This document shows, piece after piece, positions 11,901-25,571 of a stretch of 64,000 nt of DNA. Source of the DNA: Clitopilus passeckerianus. Taxonomy: Eukaryota; Basidiomycota; Agaricomycetes; Agaricales; Entolomataceae. The stretch lies in assembly GCA_944990035.1 (NCBI GenBank), contig CALYLX010000011.1:62001-126000 (forward strand), in the 5' to 3' direction. The notes below the pieces were generated by a model that saw only the letters and a program-made list of their open reading frames with translations, ran no database searches and had not been told where the DNA came from. The translations under genes were made by a program, and so were the position numbers. Each line of letters starts with the position of its first letter. Position 1 is the first letter of the stretch.

Positions 11901-14900
11901 TACCTAGAATGCAGCCAACACCACCGTCCACGGTGTTGAGAGTGTAAGCCTACTAACGAGGCGAGGTGAAAGTAAGGACTCGAACCAGATCCACCGATCT
12001 TTGTATAATATCAAAAAAATAATCATATAATTTTATTTCCAAACTCCCTGCAATTTCTTTTTTCCCAGCTCCACCCTTCTAAAAGGAGAAGGATTCATCG
12101 GGGGAAGAAGATCGCAATCTAGATCGAGATAACGTTATTACTTGGTGTCTGTGCCCCTTTCTCACGATTGCTATTTTAGAGGTGTTCCGATAAGGAGGAA
12201 GAACTTCGATACAGATACTGTGGTAGCCCAAACTGCAATTCGAGATGTTCGATGTCCTTTTTCAGAAAATATGCCTGTACATTGTATTATACATCCAGTT
12301 CTCCTCATACCGTGTATCGTCTACAGGCTGACCAACGTGCTTACCATTACACTCGGACCCGGTCATCAACGCCTACGCCTAAGCAAAATTTCTTATTAAA
12401 TCAGGACGAAACAAGCCTCGAACGTTCACCGATGCTGTGCGGCCGGGAAACCTTTCGCCAACTCTTTCGCCATTCTTCGCAATGCAATGGAGACGCCCGA
12501 GCCCGGTAGATATCGCAGTGACTCCAGTGCAAGCTTCCGTTCCGCTCGAGTAGGAGCAAGGATAGAGGTTATCTGGCAGCAAGGATGCTTCGTTCCTTCC
12601 TTATATAACGAATAGATAGGGCGTAACGATGGTTTTATCATTCTAGGCGAGCGTCGTGCTCACCCTGAGCTATATACATTCTTCCTTATCATCGCGAGTC
12701 TATCCGACAATCCCGTATCCAACCCTTTCCCTACGTATGTACCCTCTGTACATAAAGATAAGCGCTTAGCCTTCTAGTTTCGATGCGTGCCCTCCCTGAT
12801 GTGTCGCTTCATTCTGATTCATATCTATTCCTGATCATAACAAACCAAGTCTATTTCTCTCGAGGAGCAGGGAAGCTCTGAATGTGGAGATCCCTGTGGG
12901 GACTTGTGGAGGTCCTAGGCATGAGGCTCCCACCCCTCCTCCACATCGGGGCCACCACATCCTACGTATCTTCCAATCATCCGCACTTAGCCTACAGCCG
13001 GAACCGTAGTCTCCAGCCCCCAATCCCCAACACAAAAATAATGAACTGAAATTTGATACGACTATGAACGAATGTGATCTCTGAGGCAATGCGATGCAAT
13101 ACGCGAAGGTAGGGTCGCACCACAAAAGTCCATATTCCATCCTGTCAATCACCTCTTCTCCTAAGTAAGACTGCAAATCCTTCATCCATGCATCGTTTCT
13201 CGAAAGTCTTGTTCTTGTCCTTCCTCAGGTCTGGGATATGACCTTGCCGAGTCCACGCCCAGACCGTAATCTGGTCCATTGAGATACACCGGTAATTCAT
13301 ATCCACTACTATTCACGACTTCTGGACCTAGCCTTCTAATCTACTATACACCGACCCAAACGCGAATGATCGACATCGACATTCTCTTGACAGGCCTGGT
13401 CTGCGATCAGACGCAACGCAGTCCATCCATCCATTGTCCACTTGTCTTCTCCTCAGGTTTACGCCGAACTTTTAGGGTACGAATATACGCCCACCCATCA
13501 TCATATGCAAGGGCACAACAGTTGCCAATTGCTGTGTTGGTGGGTGGGTCACTCCTGACCTTGGCTTATCACCTCGTTAGGGCCCTGGTATGCTTGGAAG
13601 GGAAGACAATGGTCCACGGGTGTCACCATAGATAGACATCCTTCCTAGGAAGGCAATTGTCGAACTGGGAAAACATACACACCATTGCCAAAGCGTAATT
13701 CCAAATTACCTACGCATCTGATGGTCCTTCTCTCGTAAATGAGAGGGTAAGCCACGGTTGCGTTGGTTGCCTAGATGCCAGTAACACGTCCTGTCTGATT
13801 AAGATTCCTAACAAATCATCCTGATCACGATGATATTCATGACTGGCCTGTCCTGACACTGGCATCGGCAGGGTCCCAGGTGAGTGTGTACCGTGTTTAA
13901 TCTAATCCGACCATTGCGACTTCTCTTCCATTTCGAGTAAATCTAGGGTATAACAGCCGCAAATCATCCAGTAGAACAATGTGACCATCTCATCGTGGTG
14001 TGGCGTCGGGTCACCTGCGCGCCTTGCCTTGCGCCTTTCTTGTCCTGAATCATCATCATCAGTGTCCTACTGGGCATTGGAACGGAGAGTTCCCTCCTTT
14101 GGCGTTGCGTGCTTTCAGGTTCGCTGCGCATAAGGCCACGAGGCTTCACCACTACGACAGACAGGAGATACGTGTCGTAATTTGGCGAGGTAATTACCCC
14201 ACATCACTCACCTCTTCACAGGGTCTCGGGCGATTCTTTCATGCTCTTGGAGTCCGCCCTGTGGGTACTCTGGGCTTTGAGTTACTAGGTCAGTCCAGTG
14301 CTAACTTTGCTTTGTATCAAGCATTTCCTATTGCATACTCTCCACTTACGAGTCATTCAGCGGCAGATGGAGCCACTTCAGGCTTTTGCTCGGCCCGCGT
14401 CAGATCTTCTTCAGGTCAGTCGAGCCCTGCTTTTCCGGATGTACGAGGCCAATTCATGTCCTATCCGTACCACCTTGATGTTCTCTCTCGCTGCGCTACC
14501 CCAGTCAGTGCAGTCGAGTGTCGGGCCTCGCTTGGTGTCCTCGCTGACTGTTTCCGAGCCAGGCTTAACCCCAGAGAGGTTTCCGGATTGAACACATTGA
14601 CTTACGGTCCGAACCCGACTCTCCTTCGTCCTCCAGCGCGTTTTACCCTTCAAATTCTCCCATGGCCACTCACTAGTCTCACTACCTGAACAAACCCGGG
14701 GCTCGGGCTCAACGTGATTTATGGTGTAGAATCGCCATTTTCTCAGCGCCTGTCAAACTAAGACTCTCTTCTCTGTACTCTGCTCTGCCGCCGGCGAGTC
14801 TCTCTGTCCGGAAGTTGTTGCGGTTCTAACAAGAAACTGCGACTAGCCTCCTTCAAGGATCAACGGGTTATCCGCCATCGGTGGTTGATTTGGCCACGTT

Positions 14901-17900
14901 TCCGAGGCTCGTTTAACCATTCAGTCGTGACTTAGGCTTCCCGGGCTAAAGGACTCCAGGTATAACTTCACAATATTCAACGTGATTTATGTCTACAAAT
15001 TCTCATGTTTGTCAGGACCACCTCCGCAACCTATTCCAAATGCGAGCGACCTTAGCGGTATCTCCACGCAGATTCGATCTCAGGCTCACGTTGTTCGAAG
15101 AAGTTAATATTGAGTCTGAGTCTGTATTCTCTGGCACTCGCTAAGAATTTGCAATTTAATCAATTTATTCCTGATTTCATCCGGTTTTATCACACGTTCG
15201 TGAGGAGTGGCGTACGTGAAAGACAGAAACGACGTACTTTTCTGAGAAAGTGACGCGCTGTTCGGGGCGATGGTGACGCGTCGTTCAACTGTGGAGAGCA
15301 TACCGGACAATGGTCTATGCGGATCTCAACGTCTGTTTGATTCTGCGAACGTTCTACAACCGATCACTGATCATTGGCAATACTACGAAGACCTGGAATA
15401 CGTCGTCCTCTCCACGGATATTTCCACTTCCACTTAGCTGGCTGTGCCCGTTCTCTTGATTGTTCTGTAAAATGCTTGCGGCTATGCAAGGTGGATCCTC
15501 AATCCACCTCCGATGATACCCATTACTTCAAATGCCAAGGTCAGTTGCATACACGGATAAATGCATTCCATCCCCTACGTTCTCACCGGGAAACTGCGGA
15601 GGTACGAGTACCTGCTTATGTCCTATAGCCGTGAGCCCTCCGTCGTTCCACGAGTCTGGGGATACTGGAACTGTGCTCAAAACTACACACGGCTACGGAT
15701 GTACCTTAGATCACCTAGACCATCCGTTCGAATCTGTGTCCCATGACTACCCCGGACTTTTCTCACCTCCCCCCGCAGAACCTGTGACTATGCCATATTT
15801 CAAATGCCATGGTATCTTGGTATGCTATCTTGTGTCGGTGATGTCAAGTGAGAGCTTTGCCAAAGTTCTCCTGAGCGTCTCATGATAGAGGTCTCGATGA
15901 TAAGAAGAACGTAAATACGAACCCCTGAGGAGAAACTTCGACATATCATATCTCCAGCCAGAAGAACCCTCATCTCGCGGTAGTGGCACATTGTCTGCTA
16001 AGCTTAGCTTTGGTGAGCTGATTAAACGGTATAAATGGAGCTGCTCAGCGATAGTGCAAGCCAGTTATGCTTTGTACCACCTATTCAATTCATGCTCATG
16101 GGGCATTCGGGCAAACAATATGACCACACCTGGTGACACTTCATTGGGATACCACATACTTTCTATAGCAATTTGTGGGGTATTTCAAAGCCGCCTTATC
16201 TCAGACTTCTTCGTGATATCATTCCTAATGCTGTTCCATCATTCGGCCCCCGCATAAAGTACAGTGGCACGAGATAGGTTTCTACAGCATTGGCGCAGTC
16301 ACTATTCAAACCCTCAGCCTGTGAATTGAGTGGGAAAAATCAAGCTACTCCCGACCAATGAACGTCCACCATCACCATCAAGAGTCGAGTCCTTCTCAAA
16401 CGCCTACCATCACTCAACATTTTGGGTTTGCATATGCATACGCGTTGATAGTGGGTGGGCGGTGACAAGTCAACATAGTGGGTCATTCGTCGACGAAAAT
16501 CATTTTCCTCTAGAATCGACTGGTCCAGATGCAGGCACCCGGGAGGTGACAGCCTGAGGTTCGCAAAATCGCGATAGCCGGCGTTATCACAATGATTTCT
16601 GAACAACTCTACAGGGGAAGGATGCGAGGGTATGAAATGTAAATCTTCCAAAAACGTCTCATCCTTGTGCTATTTGATAGGGCGCTTTTGTTGTCCGGCG
16701 AGTGTTCATATTTCTTCCAAGATTTCCATCAGTCTTCTCTGAGTCTGATGGGGGAGGGTTATGAAGTTGACAGAACTTGACTCGACGACGAAATGCAGGA
16801 AGAAAGACAATATCTGATCTCAATTCAGTTGATGTGCTTCAGGTTGAGTGTTGCGAAACGATCACTTATAAAATTACGGAAGGAAATGTGTGTAGATACG
16901 CTGGTACCTTCCTTCCCCCCTCCTAACACCATTTCCATCGAAACGGCATAGGGTTTCCTGTCAGTGAATGGATCTTTCGCCGCCTCTTCCTTTTCTTCCC
17001 TCGTTGGTTCAACCGACCGCTGTCCTCACCCCCATCGTAGGCGCTAGACTTGAACACTTTCAACAGTCAGGCACCCTTGCACTTCGGAGTGTCAGCTTGT
17101 GTCAGTCAATTCGGGCTCGGCATCGGCAATCATGACAACCAAGCCTGGAATCGCTCAGGGTCCTTGGCAATGGCTAAACGAAAATACATCTGAATGACGC
17201 TCCGCCTAGCCGGACAGGGACTCGGCAGCAGGAAGCCGACTCGCCGAAGGATATCTAGCTGCCCTCGGGGCGGTGTTTTTCAAGTTTTCAGCGGTTTGGA
17301 TATCTCTGAGGTTTACTTCAAACCCGATGCTGTAGATCCTGTAGTGTCTGAATTCTGGAGTCGATCTCGGACTTCAACCAACTCCTCCGATGGAAGCTCT
17401 TGGGATGCACACTGGTTTTATTCAATGGCACTGACAGAAAACCCTGCGCACTCACGTACTTGATTTACGTTACGGTCGCATGTATTCATACATTTCCAAA
17501 CTCAGTTCTACCCTGCCAATCATCTGGACTTTCCGACATAGAGTGTGATATTGACGCCGAAAATGCCCTCGATGGCGCCACTCTGGTGCTCATTCCGCTC
17601 AAAGTGGCTCGAATTGTCGCGAAATCTGTTGAACTTCTCAGGAAAATTGAACTGGCGTTTTGACATTTAATGTGATAGGGTTTTAAAGCTATTCCCGGTG
17701 GTCTAACCGAACCCGACTTTCCCTTTCTGGGCCAGGGTTGGACCTTGTTGAACTTCGATTGTGACGGAATCATCGGATTACGGTGCCGTGTTGCCGGGTC
17801 AATGAGATTGGCGGCGAAGGGGTACTTGACGCTTGTGAACCCGACGCCAGAAAAGCGGATGACGACGAGGTCGCCTCAGCTAGTGTGTACAGGGCCTCCA

Positions 17901-20900
17901 GGGGCGAATGAATTATATGAAAGAGAACTTGGCTAAACCGGGCTCTGCCGTTGAAAGAACTTTTCTACCGTGCCACCATAGTTAAATGCATTTGTCTCCA
18001 CTCCACACATTCTACCAGCTGCGATTCATTTCGGGTTTTCGGACAGCCCACTCTGCTCATGCAAGACTACGGCCGTAACTGGTTTCTGGCGCAGCGAGGT
18101 GTTGATTTCAGAATTCGGTATTAGAAGGAGCCTCGTGTATTGTGGAAGGACTCCTTATCATGCGTATCCCACCTTATCTCGCGCCTTCTACAGCTTTGTC
18201 CTGCATACTCCTGTTTCAGGACACCAGGCGACTCATTTGGGCGGCATCTCATGCGAACTCACTTACACTTCCGGTCTTCCACGCTGCTTCCTAAGTTCCT
18301 ATGACTTTCTCGAAGTCAAGCTGAGTATGAACCTCGGATTCGGGTTGCCAGGCCTGTCATATCCTCAGTCGAATCAGTGATGCTTTCTCAAGAACTCTTC
18401 CAACACACAAGGAAGGCTAGTTCGCTGCGTCGCGCCGAATATCATCTTGCTGATAAAAGCGACCATACGGACCACTTATTCATTAATTGAAAAAACCATG
18501 CTTTCTATCGGAATAACCGCATCTTTACCTCCCACGCCGACGTCATTGTCCCTTATGTCGATGGCAACGTCTTCAATCAATACAGATTCTGAACGATCTC
18601 CTCCGGTAGAAGAAGCTCATGATCTATGACAAGAATGTTAAGCGACAGTGATTGCGGCATCTTCTGTGGATGTCTAGTATTCAACGCTATCGTTTAATTC
18701 TAGCGAGACCTGTCCTGTCCTCAGAGAATGACTTATCTGATTATCAGTTGTTCTTTCCCCATACCGCTTTCGCTGCTCAATGCGAGTGATCTCTCTTTTT
18801 TGTGGCTACCACGTTCCAAATCCTGACGACTGAAGTCCGCAACTCCCGACCAGCTTTACCAGGATTACCATTGAGTCTACCCCTGGATGGAGTTCTACGG
18901 TCCATGTTCTTCTGGGCGCAGCAAGTGGGAAGTTGTGTAATTGAACAATAGTTCGCCATGGTAATGAAATAATCTGTGACATTGATTCCGAATCTTGTCC
19001 ACTTTGAACTTGAACCCGCAAACAAAGCCTCCAACGAACAGAGCTTCCGTGGTCAGTGGCTTAGTGCAGTGCCAATTTGTATACATGAAGGATTATAAGA
19101 GAGTACGTAGAATTACCTTAATAAATATGTATCAATCAACTACGAATGTGAATGGGTTCGGAGATTTGGGTTCGGAGATTTCAAGTGGGCAGGAAAACGT
19201 ACCGTCGTCTCGGTCAACAAATTATTTGCTTCCTCCAGGTTATCTCCAGAGACGTCGACTCCACAAATATAATACCCCACCTCCCTCAGTGAAAGAAGGT
19301 GCGCCTCTTCTGATGAAAGTTGGATCCCTGACCACCGCAACTCTCTTTCCCTTCCCTGTCATTCAAATAAACGTGCCCAAATTGACGGCTCATTGATACC
19401 TTAGAACACTCCGTGCGTTGATTTCATTTCGCTAAATCGTGTATTGAAACATTCATATGTACCTCCTTTGGCCAAATGACGGGAAAATCAAGCACTCAAG
19501 TTCCCATCATATCAAGATATGAGTTCATTTCCGAGCTTCCAGGAGTACTTCGAAGAACGGTCAAGGCTAGATAAGGTTATCCAAATGAACCAAATCTAGC
19601 ATAGTAGGGATGATGGCCTCAGGTGAATGATTGTACGACAATCCCTAAGGCGTCAGTCCTCGACGATCAGAAACTGTCCGTTGATCAGGGAGAGGTGAAA
19701 AGTACCAATGGAATGAGTTCTCGTCAAAACTGATCATTCTGAACAAGGAACAGAACATCTATGTTTGATCTCACCCCTTAACAAGGATGAATGGGTAATT
19801 CTAGAGTTTTCGAGGAGACAGGTAAGCCGCCGGTAAAGTCAGGATGCCGTAGGATGGATTTAGAAACGTGCATTGAACGTGCATGAACGAATCTCGCCAG
19901 CGTGAGCATGCGGCTCTTCATATGGCTATTGCAACACACGTGCTTAGTCTACTCTCATTTATGTGCCGTCGTTTTTGGGAGTCAATTCAGCTCTTCCCGC
20001 CAATTGTTGCCGGTCAAACCTGTGTGGAATCAGACTGCCTTGACGCCACAACAGGGACCTTCGCAGTCATCTAGGCTTACTAAGGCTCTATCTCGAATCC
20101 ACCTGAAATTTCCAAGGTCTTCTGCGGACCACACGCCTCAGCTCTCATCTTCAGGCGCCGAGATTTTCCAAGAAAAGACCTGTATCTAGGACGCCATATG
20201 GACAGAGCCTTCTTTGAATGAGGGCGATAGCGATGGTGTTTTTGTTTTTGCACATTTCGCCCTTTTCGGCGGCCCCATCACCATGCTTATCCTGTCAGAA
20301 AGTTTTCAAGGTATGTAGGATTCCAATACTACTGCAGATCCCGAATGGCCAATGAGAGCCAACGGTAACCGGATGCAGTCGAGCCTTCAATTTCCGGTAT
20401 AGTCTCGAATAGTTTGATTTTCTTCGTTCAGCTCGAGCTGTTCCTGCAGCCTGGTCAGTGGCGGCTGACATTGGGACGACCCTGTTTAGAATAATTTACA
20501 TTCCTCTATGACTTTTCACCAACAGCTCAGAACGTATTCCCACATTGTCATCGACTTCCATCAAGCACCATCTCTTGCGAGGCAGACATATGTTCCAGGG
20601 TGGTGAATGTCTAATCGGACTCGGAACTGTCGGGTGCTTCTTTGAACCAGACGCCGATATCGACTCGAGATTAGATCAGGTTGAGAATTTCGGAAGTCCG
20701 TCCCGAACTTGTGACAGTGGCGGGCGGCCATTACAGTTTCGTCGCAGATGCACAATTTTTGTGGATGTTAGCTGCATACTTTGCTTTTTGGGGAACGGGG
20801 GTCAGTTTATTTGAATTTTTCATGACGCGTCCTTTGTTCTTTCTGCATTCTACGCGATTTACTCGATCCGGGCGTTAGTTTCAACTCTCAGGGATATCCG

Positions 20901-22788
20901 ACACACGATGATACGCAAAATAGCTTCATTTTTGCATTTGGAACGCCCGGTGTTTTCCGTCGATCGGACCCTAGAACTGGGACAGAAGAGAGAAACTCGA
21001 TTCCTCATTGTCCGAGTATGCGGGTGTGCCGCAGCTTTGTATTGTATGCGGAGTAAGCGTTGGCAAACCGTTTCTCAAACAGTCAAGTATCCCAGGTCTT
21101 TCTGATCATTGCGAGCTACGTAGTCCACACGTCCGTCTCTTCCTGGAATGATACCTCCTCTCTAAGCGCGTAATATTGGTGTGAACTTAAGAAGAGTAAT
21201 AGATGTTGATGGGATGACTCGACTGGGCAACGAAGATAAGATACATCGTCCATCCTTATCTGGAAATTGCGATCTTGCCTTTCACCTTTTAGGTGCTGAT
21301 GGGAGACAAGGCTTCGAACCTGGCGGAATACTCTTGGTCTTCGGGCTTCATTAGCCTGGACGGACGTCGATTCATACTTTGTCCCCGACTCGTTCGAAAA
21401 TTTGATGCGATTCGGGACGTCTATTAGCTATCTAATCTAGAGACGAAGGTCAAATTTTCTGTTGATCGCACCCTTGTCCTGACGCCACCATAGAAGTGCC
21501 GTCAGAACGATCTTGTTTGCGTGTCTTGACTTGCATACCTCCTTCGGAATGCGACTACCTTCAACCGTGGATGAATAGTTTCTTGCGCATCCCACGCACT
21601 ATCCTCAATCTTGACTTAGATCGTGGGATGCCGACGGCGAGCCTGAGGAGACTTGCTTCGACTTTTCCAACTTGAGATGTCCCACCGCCGGATAAGCCCC
21701 AGGCTTCGCCCAAGGGATGGAGTCGGAAACTGTGGGGCGCATTTTATCAATTTAGGGTTTGCGGCGTGGGGGAACGTGGGGGTTGTTCCGCCGACTGTTC
21801 TCATGAACTCGGAGACCCTCCCAGTCGGATTGAAGCGCCCCTATAACTCGAATGGCCCCCGAAGGGTGTTGGATTGCGACACGCAGATGTATGTGCTAAC
21901 CATGACTCTACTCGCCTGTTCCACGGGGAGGAGCCGGCCTGGCGAGGCCTCTGCTTGATAGTATCTGCTCCCGTATGCTTGACGAATTTCTCGTGACAGC
22001 ACAGCTAGGAATCGAGATGATCTGGCTCCTCAGGTTCGTTCTTCGTTGTCTTTGAAGGTGACATAGTAACCAACTGATATTCACCCGTCAGAGTCTCTTG
22101 AAGCTAGGTCTGACCTCATGTTACCCCGCCACGTTCTGTCTTTCGTCGTACGCATTCCGCAACTCAGTCTGACGACCTCTGGCCTAGAATTCCTTTCGAT
22201 GTGAACATTTTGTCAGAGTGTATACGTCCGGTTTCTATGTTCTTCTGCTTCCTTTCATTCTGAACATCTGTCACCGTTCTAAAGCCACCGAGCGCCGTTG
22301 AAGACATACTTGGGCCCGCACGCCATTTAACTAGCTCCCCTGGCTCTCGCGCATCTGGATACGACACTTCTGAGCCACTAATCGCACCAACCTTCGAGCC
22401 ATTCCATACTCATGTACGAGGTTTTTTGCAATTGCACCCTGTGTGCACTTGTTGAGATGCGTGCCATCCACCTGATGCTAACTGTAGTTGGATTCTTCAG
22501 GGTCTGAAGCCCACCAAAACATGCCTGTTTAGGCTTCTATCAGATGATGCCGCCGTTGTGGCATCGATCACATCACAAGCATTTCCTCGAAGTCAAGACC
22601 CGTGACAACGCCAACACTTCCGTGTAATACTGGGGAGGTGGCCGATGCCACGATGACCCGACCTTGGTTCTCCACTCCCACCACCTTCAGCGCTGCTGTG
22701 CAGTCGCGTCATACTCTCTTCACTTGAAGTGCTCTCATTCTTTCAAGATTTCTATTCTTACGAGGAAAACAGCGGAGGTTTACCGGGC
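11901..22788. other. Large gene-poor region (~10.9 kb)
   Basis: No reading frame here has a recognisable domain, sustained coding bias or a spliceable series of exons. The longest, 14000-14689 on +, is compositionally odd, rich in His, Arg, Ala and Phe, and has no support. I see no terminal repeats, no long tandem arrays and no clear transposase or reverse-transcriptase motif. A duplicated TTCAACGTGATTTATG occurs near 14711 and 14977. The stretch is likely decayed repetitive DNA plus promoter sequence for the flanking genes. Confidence 0.45.
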
Positions 22789-24511
22789 ATGGCGGCGACT
22801 GATCCTCATCAGGTGTACTCAGCTTCCTTGCAGGGAACCGAAATTGCACGGATGCTGTCTATTGCGCTATTCAGCCTGGCAGGTAAGGCCTCGTCAACTC
22901 AAGCTAGATGTGCGCTAATCTTCCCGGCGACAGTGTATGAATACCTGATAACGTTGGACGAAGAAGTGAGCTAGATTAACCCAAGCGCTTGTGCCAGGGT
23001 CTGATCTGCATCTCGCCTAGATCAAATATTTCTGGACGGGAAAATGGACACTGTCTCGAATCCTGTTTCTGATAGTATGTCAGCTGTATTTTCTACGTGC
23101 TCTGTCTAATAGAGCCCCACGTTCCTATCCTAGAACCGATATTTGGCTCTCTCAATCATGGCGTAAGTCATCTCCCGCTTGGCCACTTTCAAATACCTGA
23201 CGCTCGAAACAGTTTTTCTATCACCTGTGAGTGCCTTGGGCCTCCCTCCACTCAATTATTCACAACATGATTGAAGGTTATTCTATTCCAAATCCATCCC
23301 CCGAGGTCAGTTCTGGCAAAGCGCTTATTCGAAGTAGGAGGCTAACTTCTTAAATCTAGTTGTGCGTGCCTTCAACGACTCTTTCTTCTGTGCCTCTACC
23401 TGACACCTGAACTAGCTGCAAACCAGCTATTCAATTAGCACTTACTCTAAATATTATTGCTATCGGAACCATCCAGGGTAAGTACCGTCGATTTTAATCT
23501 CAGGCCAGCTACCTCATACGTTTTCCCTCCAGCGATGCTTGCAGCACGGGTCTGGTATCTATTTCAAGGCAAGGTGGCATTGCAGGCGACCATTATTGCA
23601 GGCTTCATTGCCTCTCTCGCTACATCTTTCGTCCTGCTTGGTTTGTCAATTTCCCAGATCAAGATTATCTCCGCCGAGTTCTTGTCGTCTCTCTTTCCCG
23701 GATATGTCAACGAAGGTTGCAAAGTAACGAGACCTCCCCACTCTTGGCAGATCTTTCTACCATCGCTCGTACTACATGTACGTTTTCGTTTCCTGACGCT
23801 GAAATGGCCCGCCATAACCGCAAACACAGACCATCCTATACATTCTAACGGCATACCGAGCGCTACAGAACCGCCAATTGCTTAAACAGGCGCCCATTCT
23901 GAAAAGGCTGCTTCGCGAGTGAGCTCTTTCGCCTTCCTTCGACTTCCCCGCTAACCTCAATCAGTGGAGGCTTCTTCTACTTAGTGGTTTTTGGTAAGAG
24001 TTAATTGAAGTCGATGCATCCTCAAAAGTACTGAGCCGCCGGTTAGCATCCGTCATAATCACTACGGTCTTCTCGTTCCTGGAAAACTATCCAAGAGTAA
24101 GTTATCCACTAAATTCTTCGTTAGTCTCGCTAATATGCCGCCCGCAGCTCAACATACCTGCGATCTATTCACAGTAAGCTGTTGTGCTCTAGCTCAAGCA
24201 CGTAACTATGCTTACGCACCTGTAGCTTCCTTCTCGCCTCTACCTCAATCGCAATCTCCCGCGTCATGTTCAGCATACATTCCCTTGCTGAAAAACTGGG
24301 CTCAGACACCGCCTGGCTTCTGAGCAACGCCCAGCTCAGCCGTGTTGGATGGAGGAGAGGTAGACACTCCGGTGAGATCGTTGTAGAACGAGACCCAGTC
24401 TATGTGGATTATGAGATGGACTCAAGGCTATACACGACAACAACAAAAGGCAGCTTTAACTCGTCGCTACGAGAAACCCACGTGGGCAAGTACGACGAGG
24501 ACTCTTGGTGA
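22789..24511 (+). CDS. DUF6533-type integral membrane protein
   Basis: A gene of about a dozen short exons typical of this basidiomycete family. Exons traced: 22789-22882, 22934-22965, 23021-23074, 23134-23162, 23213-23226, 23277-23305, then exons reading CKPAIQLALTLNIIAIGTIQ, AMLAARVWYLFQGKVALQA, a segment ending RALQNRQLLKQAPILKRLLR, DGGFFYLVVF, ASVIITTVFSFLENYPR, LNIPAIYS, and a last exon from MFSIHSLAEKLGSD to the stop at 24511. The N-terminal YEYLITLDEEIKYFW, KWTLSRILFLINRYLAL is the DUF6533 signature, followed by several hydrophobic helices and a soluble C-terminal tail. Function of the family is unknown. Phase between 23305 and the next exon closes only through a 2-nt exon at about 23360, so that junction is uncertain. 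An in-frame ATG at 22729 is an alternative start. Confidence 0.82.
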
Positions 24512-24750
24512 ACTGAGATTTGCTCTGTATATGATATTCACGACCCAAAAGTTGCTACATACCTTCATTTTGTAATCAAGTTGCTCACTAGCAGTATTGT
24601 ATAAATTCGTTGTAATTTGTTTTTCCTAGTTGGCATCGAACGGCCACAGTACTGTCAAGTTTAACAAGTTCCCGGTCTATACCATGAAAGAAAGGGTGAT
24701 CTACTAATATGTAAACCATAATGAAGCCCATTCCGAACAATCTTGCCGAT

Positions 24751-25485
24751 TTAACTGAGGTCAAGGGTGTAGCTACAATCCGAGGGTAAATTCCTGACAG
24801 ATAGGATGAGTGCTGTAAGACGTACGTTGTCGGGACGTTTGACTGTTTAACACCTGTGATCGGGATTGAGATTCCAAGTTTACCGAAGATGGTTCCGGCG
24901 CTAGCATGACAATGAGCAAAAACGAGGCGGAAGAAAGAGTTTAACACACCGAAGATAGACGTCAATGTTAAGAAGGTCGAGGTAGCCCAAAGGGATGATA
25001 TCCAATGATGCGGTAGCACCTTGAGTCAGGAGAACGTTGCCGAAGGTGCCAGAGTTCTTCGTGCCAAGGGGAGGCACAACAATGGCTTTGGAGAAGGACT
25101 GGTCAAAGGAGGCGTATTCAGTGCCATTGATTCCAGCAGAGCTGACGACACGATCGATAGCAAGCTCGAAAGGAAGAGGGTTTTTGGCTACGATAATACA
25201 GTCAGGAAGAAATATAATCCAACTTCGAAGGAGCTCACCGGTAAAGTTGACCGAGACGAGGTTAGTTGTCAAGGAATCGAGCTAAACTTTCGGTCAGTCA
25301 TGATCTCAGCCCACCCAGAGGCAACCTACAGTGATAATGGTGCTAATGTCCTGGACCAAGCCAATCTTCAAGGCATTGATGATGTCGCCGATGCTGAAAC
25401 CGTCAATGCCGTCTGCAGCAGCAGGAGCGGCGCTGACAGTAGAGGCCAGAAGAGCAGCAGCAGTTGCGAAGAGACCAAAGCGCAT
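24751..25485 (-). CDS. Small secreted protein, tandem paralogue 1
   Basis: Five exons (25330-25485, 25239-25281, 24950-25187, 24826-24900, 24751-24772) give 177 residues. Residues 1-19 form a signal peptide (MRFGLFATAAALLASTVSA, Ala-rich core, cleavage after SAAPA likely). The mature part has FSIGDIINALKIGLVQD, TNLVSVNFTAKNPLPFEL, DRVVSSAGINGTEYASF and ends VPTTYTLDLS. One NGT sequon is present; there is no cysteine, membrane anchor or GPI-type tail. I do not recognise an enzyme. The KNPLPFELAIDRV stretch recalls beta-rich proteins of the DUF3712/LEA-like kind, which is a guess only. Exon lengths 43, 238 and 75 are identical to those of the copy at 26413-27160, which shows tandem duplication. 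Confidence 0.84.
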
Positions 25486-25560
25486 CTTGACAGAGTTCTG
25501 AAAGCTAGTAGCGATCCCGGCGTTTGACCTGGTCGACGAAGAGGAAGCTCCAAACCAAGT

Positions 25561-25571
25561 GGTTTAATACC
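25561..25571 (-). promoter_or_regulatory. TATA-like element upstream of paralogue 1
   Basis: Minus-strand GGTATTAAACC about 76-86 bp before the start codon. The tandem copy has GGTATTTAAC at nearly the same distance, so it is conserved after duplication. A shared 16-mer CCTGGTCGACGAAGAG (plus-strand reading) lies nearer the start codon in both. Confidence 0.4.

Noticed and set aside
11965..11995. Box B-like GGTTCGAGTCC on the minus strand
   Set aside because: No acceptor stem, D arm or anticodon arm can be formed around it; not a tRNA.
14000..14689. 229-residue open frame on +
   Set aside because: Unusual composition, overlaps another open frame at 14298-14591, no domain, no splice context; treated as chance in decayed DNA.
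17194..17663. Plus-strand frames 17194-17463 and 17400-17663
   Set aside because: Considered as exons of one gene, but no consistent splice junction or domain was found.
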